Of a stretch of DNA of 59,291 bases, positions 47,647-56,871 are shown one piece after another (position 1 is the stretch's first letter; every line of letters begins with the position of its first letter). This DNA comes from Spirosoma luteum DSM 19990 (GTDB taxonomy: Bacteria; Bacteroidota; Bacteroidia; Cytophagales; Spirosomataceae). Made by a program: the position numbers and the translations under genes. The notes below the pieces were generated by a model that did no database searches, was not told the DNA's origin, and was given only the letters and a program-made list of their open reading frames with translations. The stretch covers positions 1-59,291 of the forward strand of contig NZ_KB893264.1 of NCBI RefSeq assembly GCF_000374065.1, in the 5' to 3' direction.

Positions 47647-50397
47647 ATGAAATTACCTCTTCTATCCCGCAGTGTATCAATCGTAGTGTCATGTATCGTT
47701 TTCCTGGTTTTGTTGATTACTGCACCGGGCAGGCTCTCCGCCCAAATCATCACGACCGTGGCAGGCTCAGATCTGAAGGGGGATGGCAGTGCGGCTACGG
47801 CTGCCAATCTGGCTAACCCTGCTGGTGTGGTAGTGGATGGCAGCGGTAATCTGTACATTGCCGATCAGCAGAACCATCGTATTCGCAAAGTAGCTCCTTC
47901 GGGCATCATTACCACGGTAGCAGGTACCGGTAGTTATGGTTTTAGTGGCGATGGGGGAGCCGCTACAGCCGCCACCCTGGCCAATCCTGCCGGTATAGCA
48001 CTCGACGGAAGTGGCAATCTGTATATTGCCGATTCGCAGAACCATCGCATCCGTAAGGTAGCGACCAACGGTATCATTACTACGGTGGCCGGTACCGGCA
48101 CCGCTGGTTATGGCGGAGATGGAGCAGCTGCTACGGCTGCCAGCCTGAATAATCCGGTGGGTGTAACGGTTGATGGAACGGGTAATCTGTACATCGCTGA
48201 TGCGTTGAATCATCGTATCCGTAAGGTGGCGAGTAGCGGCATTATCACTACGGTGGCTGGTACGGGTACGGCTGGCTTTAGTGGCGATGGAGCAGCCGCT
48301 ACGGCCGCTACGCTGAATGCCCCGGCTGGTGTGACGGTAGATGCCTCGGGCAATCTGTACATCGCCGATGCCAGTAACCACCGTATCCGCAAGGTGTCTG
48401 CCAGTGGTATCATCAGCACGGTGGCAGGTAACGGTACTGCTGGTTACAATGAGGATGGCGTTGCTGCCAATACAACCAGCCTGAATAATCCTGCCGGACT
48501 AGCGGTGGATGGAGGTGGCAATCTGTATATTGCTGATCAGAGTAACCATCGTATTCGTAAAGTGTCGACTTTGGGTATTATCACCACGGTGGCCGGTAAC
48601 GGGATCGGTGTTTACAGTGGTGATGGAGGAATGGCTACGATGACCAGTCTGTATTCGCCCGGTGGAGTAACGATAGACGGTACAGGCAATGTCTTTATAG
48701 CAGACGCGCTGAACCACCGTATCCGTAAGGTAGCGACCAACGGTATTATCACCACCGTGGCCGGTAATGGTACGGTCAATTACGGGGGCGACGGAGGACC
48801 TGCCACCGCTGCCAGCCTGTATAATCCCGTTGGGGTTGCTTTTGATGGCACGGGTAACTTTTACATCGCCGACCAGCAGAACCAACGTATCCGTAAGGTG
48901 GCTACATCGGGTGTTATCACTACCGTAGCCGGTAATGGCCTGTTTACCTTCGGTGGTGATGGGGGAGTCGCTACTGCCGCCAATCTGGCCAATCCCTCCG
49001 GTGTAGCGGTAGATGGCCTGGGCAATCTGTACATCGCCGATGCGCTGAACCATCGTATCCGTAAGGTAGCGACCAACGGTATCATCACCACCGTAGCGGG
49101 TACCGGTAGTTATGGTTTTAGTGGCGATGGGGGAGCCGCCACGGCTGCCAGCCTGAATAATCCGGTGGGTGTAACGGTCGATGGAGTTGGTAATCTGTAC
49201 ATCGCTGATGCGCTGAATCATCGTATTCGTAAGGTAGCCACTAACGGCATTATCACCACCGTAGCGGGTAACGGCACCAACAGCTATAGTGGCGATGGCG
49301 GATTAGCTACGGCTGCGGGGTTTAATTATACCGCCAGTGTGGTAGTTGATGGTAGCGGTAATCTGTACATCGCCGATCAGGGGAACCATCGCATCCGTAA
49401 AGTAGCGGCCAATGGCATCGTTAGCACCGTAGCCGGTACCGGCACCGCTGGTTATGGCGGAGATGGTGGATTGGCTACGGCTGCCAGTCTGGCCAACCCT
49501 GCCAGTGTGGTGGTGGATGGCAATGGTAATCTGTACATCGCCGATTATGGCAACAATCTAATTCGTAAAGTAGCGACTTCGGGTATCATCACTACCGTGG
49601 CCGGTACCGGTTCGCACGGCTTTGGTGGCGATGGCGGATTGGCTACAGACGCTATCCTGGATAACCCGTTCAGTGTGGCCGTGGATGGAGTGGGTAACCT
49701 CTACATTTCTGATTCGGATAATCAACGTGTCCGTAAGGTGACTGTTCCCTCGGTGACCATAAAGCCGACTAATTCGCTGGCGGTCTGTTCCGGTGGCCCT
49801 TTCAGTGTAACAGCTGTAGCCGCCGGTTTCAACCCGACTACCTACACCTGGAGTAGCCAGCCTGCGGGATTCTCAGCCACTGGCAGTAATCCTGCCTTCA
49901 CGGCTCCGATCGTGAATAACCCGGCGACTTACACCCTCACCGTCACCGCAACCGATGGGTCTGTCAGTCAGGTTGCCAGTGTTACCCTAACCATAAATCC
50001 TACTCTTAATCTGACTATAATGGCCAGTCCCGGCACAACGGTAAGCAACGGGCAGGCCGTAACCCTAACCGCAGCCGGAGCTACCACGTACAGTTGGTCG
50101 ACCGGTGCTACAACGGCTTCTGTCGTGGTCAATACGGCCGGGGTTTATTCGGTAACCGGTACTACGAATGGTTGTTCGGCAACAAAAACTATCATCATAA
50201 ATGGCGTTATTACCAGCGTACAAAGCGGCAACTGGTTGAGTACTGCCACCTGGAACTGTTCCTGCCTGCCCACTGCGAATGATGTGGTGACCGTTTCTGC
50301 GGGGCATACTGTGACGGTCAATCAGGCTGTACAGGCTCGGGTGCTGAAACAGAATGGAACGCTATTATTCACTACGGGGGGGAAGGTTACGTTTTGA
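47647..50397 (+). CDS. NHL-repeat beta-propeller surface protein with 12 tandem repeats
   Basis: The start at 47647 gives a signal peptide (LLITAPGRLSAQ at its end). Residues about 38-705 are twelve tandem copies of a 56-residue NHL repeat with the core GIITTVAGTG, DGxGNLYIAD and NHRIRKV. Twelve blades could form two six-bladed propellers. Next come about 140 residues of Ig-like beta domains (SLAVCSGGPFSVTAVAAGFN, then YTWSSQPAGFSATGSNPAFT). The last 65 residues are a module with SGNWLSTATWNCSC and GHTVTVN that is also found in the small gene at 2772. There is no standard T9SS tail. Ligand unknown; adhesion or polysaccharide binding would fit. Confidence 0.88.
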   Translation: MKLPLLSRSVSIVVSCIVFLVLLITAPGRLSAQIITTVAGSDLKGDGSAATAANLANPAGVVVDGSGNLYIADQQNHRIRKVAPSGIITTVAGTGSYGFSGDGGAATAATLANPAGIALDGSGNLYIADSQNHRIRKVATNGIITTVAGTGTAGYGGDGAAATAASLNNPVGVTVDGTGNLYIADALNHRIRKVASSGIITTVAGTGTAGFSGDGAAATAATLNAPAGVTVDASGNLYIADASNHRIRKVSASGIISTVAGNGTAGYNEDGVAANTTSLNNPAGLAVDGGGNLYIADQSNHRIRKVSTLGIITTVAGNGIGVYSGDGGMATMTSLYSPGGVTIDGTGNVFIADALNHRIRKVATNGIITTVAGNGTVNYGGDGGPATAASLYNPVGVAFDGTGNFYIADQQNQRIRKVATSGVITTVAGNGLFTFGGDGGVATAANLANPSGVAVDGLGNLYIADALNHRIRKVATNGIITTVAGTGSYGFSGDGGAATAASLNNPVGVTVDGVGNLYIADALNHRIRKVATNGIITTVAGNGTNSYSGDGGLATAAGFNYTASVVVDGSGNLYIADQGNHRIRKVAANGIVSTVAGTGTAGYGGDGGLATAASLANPASVVVDGNGNLYIADYGNNLIRKVATSGIITTVAGTGSHGFGGDGGLATDAILDNPFSVAVDGVGNLYISDSDNQRVRKVTVPSVTIKPTNSLAVCSGGPFSVTAVAAGFNPTTYTWSSQPAGFSATGSNPAFTAPIVNNPATYTLTVTATDGSVSQVASVTLTINPTLNLTIMASPGTTVSNGQAVTLTAAGATTYSWSTGATTASVVVNTAGVYSVTGTTNGCSATKTIIINGVITSVQSGNWLSTATWNCSCLPTANDVVTVSAGHTVTVNQAVQARVLKQNGTLLFTTGGKVTF
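47746..49750 (+). repeat. Twelve 168-bp tandem repeats in the NHL gene
   Basis: The DNA repeats with a period of 168 bases. Several copies share long identical stretches. For example, the sequence around GGTAGTTATGGTTTTAGTGG occurs near 47931 and again near 49108, seven repeats apart, while neighbouring copies differ more. This suggests copying or recombination between blades. Confidence 0.85.
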
Positions 50398-50457
50398 AAA
50401 GCAGAGATTAAAGCATGAGTTTATGAGTAGTTCGGTCTTTTGATTGAAAAGCCTGAT

Positions 50458-51102
50458 ATGTCAATGCTACGATACCTTTTTTTATTTCTGTTTCCTTTCT
50501 GCGTAACTGCCCAGAATGCTCCCTTCGAGAATGAAATCCGGGCGTTTGAAAAAACCGATTCGGCTACGCCACCACCCCGAAGGCCTATTCTGTTTACCGG
50601 CAGTTCGTCCATTCGGTTCTGGAGCAGCCTGGCTACGGACTTTCCGGGCAAACCCGTGTTAAATCGTGGTTTCGGCGGCTCTCAGTTGAGCGATGTCATG
50701 CGCTATGTGGACCGGATTGTTATTCCCTATCATCCGAAACAAATCGTTTTGTACGCGGGCGAGAATGACATTGCTGCCGGGCAGACCGGGCAGCAAACGT
50801 TCGATCGGTTTGTTACCCTTTTCGAGTACATACGCCAGAAGTTACCCAGGGTTCCGTTCGCCTTTATTGCCATAAAACCCAGTCCATCGCGCCGGAAATA
50901 CTTCGCGGAAAACGATACGGCCAACCGGCTCATTAAAGACTACCTGGCCAAACAGAAAAAGGCCCGGTTCGTGGATATTCGCCCCGTCATGCTTCAGGCA
51001 AATGGGCAGCCCGTTCCCGAACTGTTCCGGCAGGACAGCCTGCATATGCTCCCGGCTGGATACGAGCGGTGGACTACCGTTGTGAAGCCGTATTTGAAAT
51101 AG
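50458..51102 (+). CDS. Exported SGNH/GDSL-type hydrolase
   Basis: The start at 50458 (MSMLRYLFLFLFPFCVTAQ) gives a signal peptide; an ATG two codons later is also possible. All four SGNH blocks are present: serine in ILFTGSSSIRFW, glycine in NRGFGGSQLSD, asparagine in YAGENDIAAG, and the aspartate-histidine pair in RQDSLHMLPAGY near the C-terminus. The length (214 residues) is normal for acetyl-esterase or phospholipase types, with substrate unknown. It converges on a GNAT gene, with a 19-base gap. Confidence 0.88.
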   Translation: MSMLRYLFLFLFPFCVTAQNAPFENEIRAFEKTDSATPPPRRPILFTGSSSIRFWSSLATDFPGKPVLNRGFGGSQLSDVMRYVDRIVIPYHPKQIVLYAGENDIAAGQTGQQTFDRFVTLFEYIRQKLPRVPFAFIAIKPSPSRRKYFAENDTANRLIKDYLAKQKKARFVDIRPVMLQANGQPVPELFRQDSLHMLPAGYERWTTVVKPYLK

Positions 51103-51121
51103 AAACCCGTAGAAGCAACAA

Positions 51122-51592
51122 TTACAACACCATCTCCATCCGAATATCGGCCCGGGCGTAGGGGGAGGGAATGAGGGGGACTTCCCGAAAGCCAACGCGT
51201 TCGTAAAGCCGCAGGGCGGCCTCAGCCTTTCGGTTCGATTCGAGCCACACAATACGGGCGTTCTGCCGACGGGCGTACTCAATGGCCGCCAGGGCCAGCA
51301 GGTTGCCCGCACCCCGGCCCTGCATGGCGGGTGTTACCGACATTTTGGCCAGTTCAAATTCACGATCGCCGGTTTTAATCATGGCGACTGTTCCCACGAT
51401 CTCACCGTTTTGCTGGGCCAGGAAAATAGCCCCGTTGTTGGGGAGGATGTGGATTTCCGGATGATCCAGTTGTTCCAGATCGTGTGGCTCCAGGGCAAAC
51501 AATGCACTGATCCAGGCTACATTCAGGCGTTTGAAATCGGGCTGGTACTCGGGCGAGTAGGGTATGACGGATAGGACATTCACAGAAGTCAT
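51122..51592 (-). CDS. GNAT-family N-acetyltransferase
   Basis: The start at 51592 (MTSVNVLSVIPYSPEY) gives 156 residues. The acetyl-CoA loop is MSVTPAMQGRGAGNLLALAA near residue 90 (the R/Q-x-x-G-x-G/A pattern). The strand before it is VGTVAMIKTGDREFELAKM. The C-terminal block LYERVGFREVPLIPSPYARA is typical. Its substrate cannot be read; family members of this form act on small molecules or amino acids. It is divergent from ahcY across a 192-base gap. Confidence 0.85.
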   Translation of the reverse strand: MTSVNVLSVIPYSPEYQPDFKRLNVAWISALFALEPHDLEQLDHPEIHILPNNGAIFLAQQNGEIVGTVAMIKTGDREFELAKMSVTPAMQGRGAGNLLALAAIEYARRQNARIVWLESNRKAEAALRLYERVGFREVPLIPSPYARADIRMEMVL

Positions 51593-51680
51593 CAGGCTAT
51601 TTTGGCGCAATGTACGGAATCAGACGTGTCCATTAGATAAACGAATCCGGATTCCTGTAGGGATTCTAAGCGGTACTGCT

Positions 51681-51688
51681 TATTTTTG
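51681..51688 (+). promoter_or_regulatory. Candidate -7 box (TATTTTTG) for ahcY
   Basis: Matches TAnnTTTG and lies 96 bases upstream of the ahcY ATG, leaving a leader of about 90 bases. I do not see a SAM or SAH riboswitch in that leader. Confidence 0.4.
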
Positions 51689-51784
51689 TACTTTACTAAG
51701 AATGCACGCTGGTTCGAAAATTGTACGTCGATAGGTAGTAAGCGTGCCGGATCAAATCGAAAATTGTAACTATCAAACTGTTTT

Positions 51785-53095
<1,311 letters not shown>

Positions 53096-53114
53096 TAGTG
53101 AAGAGTGTAGAATG

Positions 53115-53150
53115 AAAAGCGCGGTTCCGGCAATGGAACCGCGCTTTTTT
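53115..53150 (+). terminator. Intrinsic terminator of ahcY
   Basis: AAAAGCGCGGTTCC at 53115-53128 pairs with GGAACCGCGCTTTT at 53135-53148 (14 bp, 6-base loop), ending in six T. The bases just before it (TAGTGAAGAGTGTAGAATG) look like one arm of the 7-base repeat family. Confidence 0.88.
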
Positions 53151-53193
53151 GCGTAAAAATTGTTAGTATTGAACAAGGAAACGACGCCTAACC

Positions 53194-54348
53194 ATGAAAT
53201 TACTACTCCTCGTGCTGCTATTATCTCCACTGGCTGTTTTAGGTCAGGTGACGATTGATACGCTGCACTGGAGCGCCACCCGACGGTTGCAACTGTCGGA
53301 TTTCCACTCGCCAACCCAACCCGGCTTGGGTGGCTCCGAGTTTTATTATCAGATTGGCTACGAAGTACACCCCACATCGCTTTTTGGCCAGCCAGCCATT
53401 GAGTCGTTTTGCCTCATGTTCCGGAATATGTCGTGGGTATCAAAAACGGCTCAGAATGAACGGACGCTGGTGTATAATCAGGTCCTGTTCGATCTGGTAG
53501 AGGTGCATACCCGACAGATGAAGGCCAAACTGATTGCCCTCGGATTTGACCGGCGATTTAAACAACGTGCCCGGCAAATTGAATACCTGACTAATTCTGA
53601 ACTAGGCGATGAAGTAAACCGGTTCCGGTCCGAAACGGGCGGGGGAGACGATGTATTGGCACTCGAACGCTGGGAAAAACAAATTGTGCAGCGACTGCAC
53701 GACGTACCGGATTTAGTGAGCACGTATCATTCGTCGAAAATTGGTTTCGGGATGTTCGTTGGCGGAGGGGGAATTCTGGCCACCGGCCCATTGGCACAAA
53801 CATTCAGCCCGGCGGGGGGAATTGCTTTCGGCATCGATATAGCCCTCCGACAGACGATACTGATGGTACACCCGACTTTGTACACGGGTACCCTTCGCGC
53901 CGGGTTCTCCCATCAGAATCAGACCTGGGACAAAGATTTACCCGTTAGGCCCAGGCTACTGGAGGTGGGCCTGGGGCAGGTTGTACTTGATGTGCCACGT
54001 ATCCGGCTAATGCCTTATGTTGGCTACTTACTGCTCGACCTGGCGGCACGAGACCGAAGTGATGAACGCTACAGGGGTCTGTCGCTGGTGAGCCACATGC
54101 CCACCGCCGGGATCGTGTTTGATTTTAAGCTGGGCGATAATACCCGTAAACCCGATCATTCGGACGATAGCTTCCTGTTTATACGAACGAAAGTATCGTA
54201 CAGCCCTATTTTGAACGCAAAGCCTTTTTCGGGGGGGCTGCTAAATCTACAGGTAGGCTTTGGCGGCTTCGGTCGGACACGCAAAGTAAATTACCTGCCC
54301 CACCATACAACGGTTGCTCTGCCGGCTAAATCGGGCAAAATAATATAG
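53194..54348 (+). CDS. Exported DUF922-like protein with lost HExxH site
   Basis: The 384-residue protein has a signal peptide (MKLLLLVLLLSPLAVLGQ). Residues 20-130 follow the pattern of DUF922 putative zinc proteases (LHWSATRRLQLSDFHSPTQP; NMSWVSKT; then RTLVYNQVLFDLVEVHTRQM). Where the family has HEQxHFD, this protein has YNQVLFD, so both metal histidines and the glutamate are gone and it should not be a metalloprotease. Residues 190-384 are beta-rich with a barrel-like ending (FSGGLLNLQVGFGGFGRTRK). The match is by eye only. It lies alone after ahcY. Confidence 0.6.
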   Translation: MKLLLLVLLLSPLAVLGQVTIDTLHWSATRRLQLSDFHSPTQPGLGGSEFYYQIGYEVHPTSLFGQPAIESFCLMFRNMSWVSKTAQNERTLVYNQVLFDLVEVHTRQMKAKLIALGFDRRFKQRARQIEYLTNSELGDEVNRFRSETGGGDDVLALERWEKQIVQRLHDVPDLVSTYHSSKIGFGMFVGGGGILATGPLAQTFSPAGGIAFGIDIALRQTILMVHPTLYTGTLRAGFSHQNQTWDKDLPVRPRLLEVGLGQVVLDVPRIRLMPYVGYLLLDLAARDRSDERYRGLSLVSHMPTAGIVFDFKLGDNTRKPDHSDDSFLFIRTKVSYSPILNAKPFSGGLLNLQVGFGGFGRTRKVNYLPHHTTVALPAKSGKII

Positions 54349-54426
54349 GTCTTTTCGGTCTGCCTATCCCTTTCTGGCGATTTATTACTACAAGATTGCG
54401 GGGAGTTTCCGAACTTGCTGACACAT

Positions 54427-55167
54427 ATGAAGAATTATTTGCTGCTGGTAGCGCTGGCTGGTTTGTCGGCCTGTCATTCCGGGTATCACCTCGCCAATCG
54501 AACGGCTAACCGAATCGGAGTCGATTCTCTGACGGCTACTGCCGACACGAGTGTTGCTAACTTCCTGCAACCGTACCGGCAGGGACTTGACCGGACCATG
54601 AACGAGGTGCTGACCCGCACCACCGGCCGCATTGAAAAAGGCCAGCCCGATGGCCCGCTGAATGACTTATTGACCGATGCCCTGTTGCAACAGGCGTCTC
54701 TGCGTTATGGCAAACCGGTTGATTTTTCGCACCTGAACTTTGGCGGTATCCGAAACAATTTGCCCGAAGGGAACATCACGACCGGCTCTATTTTTGAGGT
54801 AATGCCGTTTGATAATCAGTTGGTCGTACTAACCCTCACCGGTGATATGGTGTATCAGTTACTGAACCATTTTTCGGCTGGCAACAAGCTGGTGGTGGGT
54901 GGCTTACGGACTAAAATTCATGAGGGTAAAGTGCAGTCGGTAACATTTACCAATGGCCGAACGCTCCAGCCGAATGAGACCTACGTCGTTGCCATGAGTG
55001 ATTATATTGCGGATGGGGGCGATAATGCCGATTTTCTTAAAAACGCCATTCGGCGGGAAAACATAAACTATCTTATTCGGGATGCCCTGATCGACTATTT
55101 CCGGCAACAGGGCAAATCCGGTCAACCCATTACTCCTGTTTCTGATGGACGCATTAGCATCGAATAG
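54427..55167 (+). CDS. Lipoprotein with 5'-nucleotidase C-terminal domain
   Basis: The start at 54427 (MKNYLLLVALAGLSACHSGY) gives a lipobox LSAC with the lipidated cysteine at residue 16. Residues about 55-235 form the 5'-nucleotidase C-terminal domain: LNDLLTDALLQQ, FGGIRNNLPEGNITTGSIFE, VMPFDNQLVVLTLTGDM and YVVAMSDYIADGGDNADF. This domain binds the nucleotide base; the catalytic metal domain is missing here and is coded by the next gene, which overlaps by 23 bases. The two proteins probably form one enzyme at the envelope. Confidence 0.9.
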   Translation: MKNYLLLVALAGLSACHSGYHLANRTANRIGVDSLTATADTSVANFLQPYRQGLDRTMNEVLTRTTGRIEKGQPDGPLNDLLTDALLQQASLRYGKPVDFSHLNFGGIRNNLPEGNITTGSIFEVMPFDNQLVVLTLTGDMVYQLLNHFSAGNKLVVGGLRTKIHEGKVQSVTFTNGRTLQPNETYVVAMSDYIADGGDNADFLKNAIRRENINYLIRDALIDYFRQQGKSGQPITPVSDGRISIE

Positions 55168-56074
55168 ACGCCAGTTTCTCAAATTGCTGGGCACAGCCGC
55201 TGTCATTGGTGCGGTGGCACCGGATGTGCTCGGAAATAAAGCAACCAGTAAAAACGCCTTACTGACCATCCTGCACACCAATGATGTACACAGTCGGCTG
55301 GATCCGTTTCCGATGGATGGCAGTCGCAATGCGGGGAAAGGGGGAGTAGCCCGGCGGGCCACACTCATACAAAAAATCCGGCAGGAAAGCCCCAATTCGC
55401 TCCTGTTCGACGCAGGTGATATTTTTCAGGGAACGCCCTACTTCAACCTGTACAAAGGCGAACCCGAAATTCTGGCCATGAATCGATTGGGCTACGACGC
55501 TGGTACCATCGGCAATCACGATTTCGACGGAGGTATCGACAACATGGTGACGCAGTTTGGGAAAGCCAAATTCCCACTCCTGATTGCCAACTACGATTTC
55601 AAAAACACGGTGCTCGACGGCAGAACCAAATCCTGGCAGGTGTTTGAAAAAGACGGTATCCGGGTGGGGGTTTTCGGCTTAGGAATCCAACCCGAAGGCC
55701 TGATTCCCAAAGATGCCTACCGGGAAACCAAGTACCTCAACCCGGTTGAAATGGGTAACGACACAGCCGCGAAACTACGCAGCGATGAAGCCTGCGATTA
55801 CGTTATTTGCCTGTCGCACCTCGGCTACAAATACGACAATGAACCGAAGGTTTCTGATGTGGTACTCGCCGGCAAGACCCGGAACATCGACCTGATTATT
55901 GGCGGCCACACGCATACCTTTCTGGAGGCTCCCGTGGTGGCTACTAACCTGGACGGGCAACCCATCTGGATCAACCAGGTTGGCTTTGCAGGTATTAACC
56001 TGGGGCGCATCGACCTGACATTTGAGCGGGGAAAAGCCACGCTGAACAACGGAACATCCCTCGAAGTGAAGTAA
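55145..56074 (+). CDS. Exported metallophosphatase (5'-nucleotidase catalytic domain)
   Basis: The 309-residue product has a twin-arginine-like signal (NRRQFLKLLGTAAVIGAVA) and no C-terminal nucleotidase domain. The metal site is complete: ILHTNDVHSRLDP (D and H), LFDAGDIFQGTP (D), TIGNHDFDGG (N and H), CLSHLGYKYD (H) and IIGGHTHTFLEAP (two H). It is expected to cleave phosphate from nucleotides or related esters. Its start lies inside the end of the previous gene, so translation is probably coupled. Tat export would suit loading metals in the cytoplasm, while its partner goes by Sec as a lipoprotein. Confidence 0.9.
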   Translation: MDALASNRRQFLKLLGTAAVIGAVAPDVLGNKATSKNALLTILHTNDVHSRLDPFPMDGSRNAGKGGVARRATLIQKIRQESPNSLLFDAGDIFQGTPYFNLYKGEPEILAMNRLGYDAGTIGNHDFDGGIDNMVTQFGKAKFPLLIANYDFKNTVLDGRTKSWQVFEKDGIRVGVFGLGIQPEGLIPKDAYRETKYLNPVEMGNDTAAKLRSDEACDYVICLSHLGYKYDNEPKVSDVVLAGKTRNIDLIIGGHTHTFLEAPVVATNLDGQPIWINQVGFAGINLGRIDLTFERGKATLNNGTSLEVK

Positions 56075-56093
56075 CTTTGCCAATGGATAAAAA

Positions 56094-56173
56094 AGTGAGT
56101 GAGCGAAAAGCGAACTCGCCATCCGGTAGGCCGGATTGTCACTCTTTCATTCGTTCACTCTTTCGCTCTTTTG
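56094..56173. repeat. Octamer-type inverted repeat upstream of purQ
   Basis: The right arm, read in reverse complement, is made of 8-base units AAAGAGCG, AAAGAGTG, AACGAATG, AAAGAGTG. The left arm (AAAAGTGAGTGAGCGAAAAG) is a degraded partner. A small stem ATCCGG-TAGG-CCGGAT sits in the loop. The right arm shares CACTCTTTCGCTCTTT with the element at 5994-6062. Confidence 0.65.
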
Positions 56174-56178
56174 ATTCT

Positions 56179-56865
56179 ATGAAATTTGGCGTTGTTGTTT
56201 TTCCCGGGTCCAACTGCGATCAGGACGCGGTCGATACCCTGGAACTGATGGGCCAGGAAGTTGTTAAACTCTGGCACAAAGACCACGATTTGCAGGGGTG
56301 CGATTTTATTATCCTGCCTGGTGGCTTCTCATACGGTGATTACCTGCGCACGGGGGCCGTGGCCCGGTTTTCCCCTATTATGAATGAGGTGATTGCCCAC
56401 GCCAACCGGGGTGGTTACCTGATGGGCATCTGCAACGGATTTCAGGTGCTGGCCGAAGCCAGACTGGTGCCGGGCGTACTGCTTCGTAATGCCAATCAGC
56501 AGTATATCTGCAAAAATATTTACCTGACTCCTCAATCGCCCGATGCGTTGCTGACGGCCGGCCTTGACCGACCATCCTACAAAATTCCGATGGCGCACGG
56601 CGAAGGCCGCTACTTTGCCGATGCCGACACGCTGAAATCCCTGAACGATAATCAGCAGGTATTATTTCGCTATTGTGATGAAACCGGTGCCGTTACCCAG
56701 GCGGCCAATCCGAACGGAAGTCTGGAAAATATTGCGGGTGTAACGAATAAAGGCAAGAACGTCTTTGGTATGATGCCGCACCCCGAACGGGCGGCCGACC
56801 CGGCGTTGGGTAACACCGACGGCCGGTTAATCATGGACCAGATTCTAAAGGCGGTACTGGTGTAA
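56179..56865 (+). CDS. purQ: Phosphoribosylformylglycinamidine synthase, glutaminase subunit
   Basis: The start at 56179 (MKFGVVVFPGSNCDQDAVDT) is the family start; a longer frame runs through the inverted repeat and is spurious. The 228-residue glutaminase has its nucleophile C85 in YLMGICNGFQVL and the catalytic histidine and glutamate in GMMPHPERAADP near 197. GGFSYGDYLRTGAVARFSPI near 49 is diagnostic. It supplies ammonia for the fourth step of purine synthesis; the synthase subunit (purL) and purS are not in the window. It converges on the oxidoreductase with a 6-base gap. Confidence 0.92.
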   Translation: MKFGVVVFPGSNCDQDAVDTLELMGQEVVKLWHKDHDLQGCDFIILPGGFSYGDYLRTGAVARFSPIMNEVIAHANRGGYLMGICNGFQVLAEARLVPGVLLRNANQQYICKNIYLTPQSPDALLTAGLDRPSYKIPMAHGEGRYFADADTLKSLNDNQQVLFRYCDETGAVTQAANPNGSLENIAGVTNKGKNVFGMMPHPERAADPALGNTDGRLIMDQILKAVLV

Positions 56866-56871
56866 GGGTTA

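Noticed and set aside
47767..49221. Long repeated minus-strand frames of 204 and 240 codons
   Set aside because: They are the reverse reading of the 168-base NHL repeats, whose period is a multiple of three, so open frames recur on both strands.
51225..51245. GGTTCGATTC string like a tRNA T-loop
   Set aside because: It lies inside the GNAT coding sequence with no acceptor or anticodon arms around it.
51689..51784. Possible SAM or SAH riboswitch in the ahcY leader
   Set aside because: No recognisable conserved core or pairing pattern was found in the roughly 95-base leader.
56077..56178. N-terminal extension of purQ by 34 codons
   Set aside because: It is translated from the octamer-type inverted repeat; PurQ proteins begin at MKFGVVVFPGSN.
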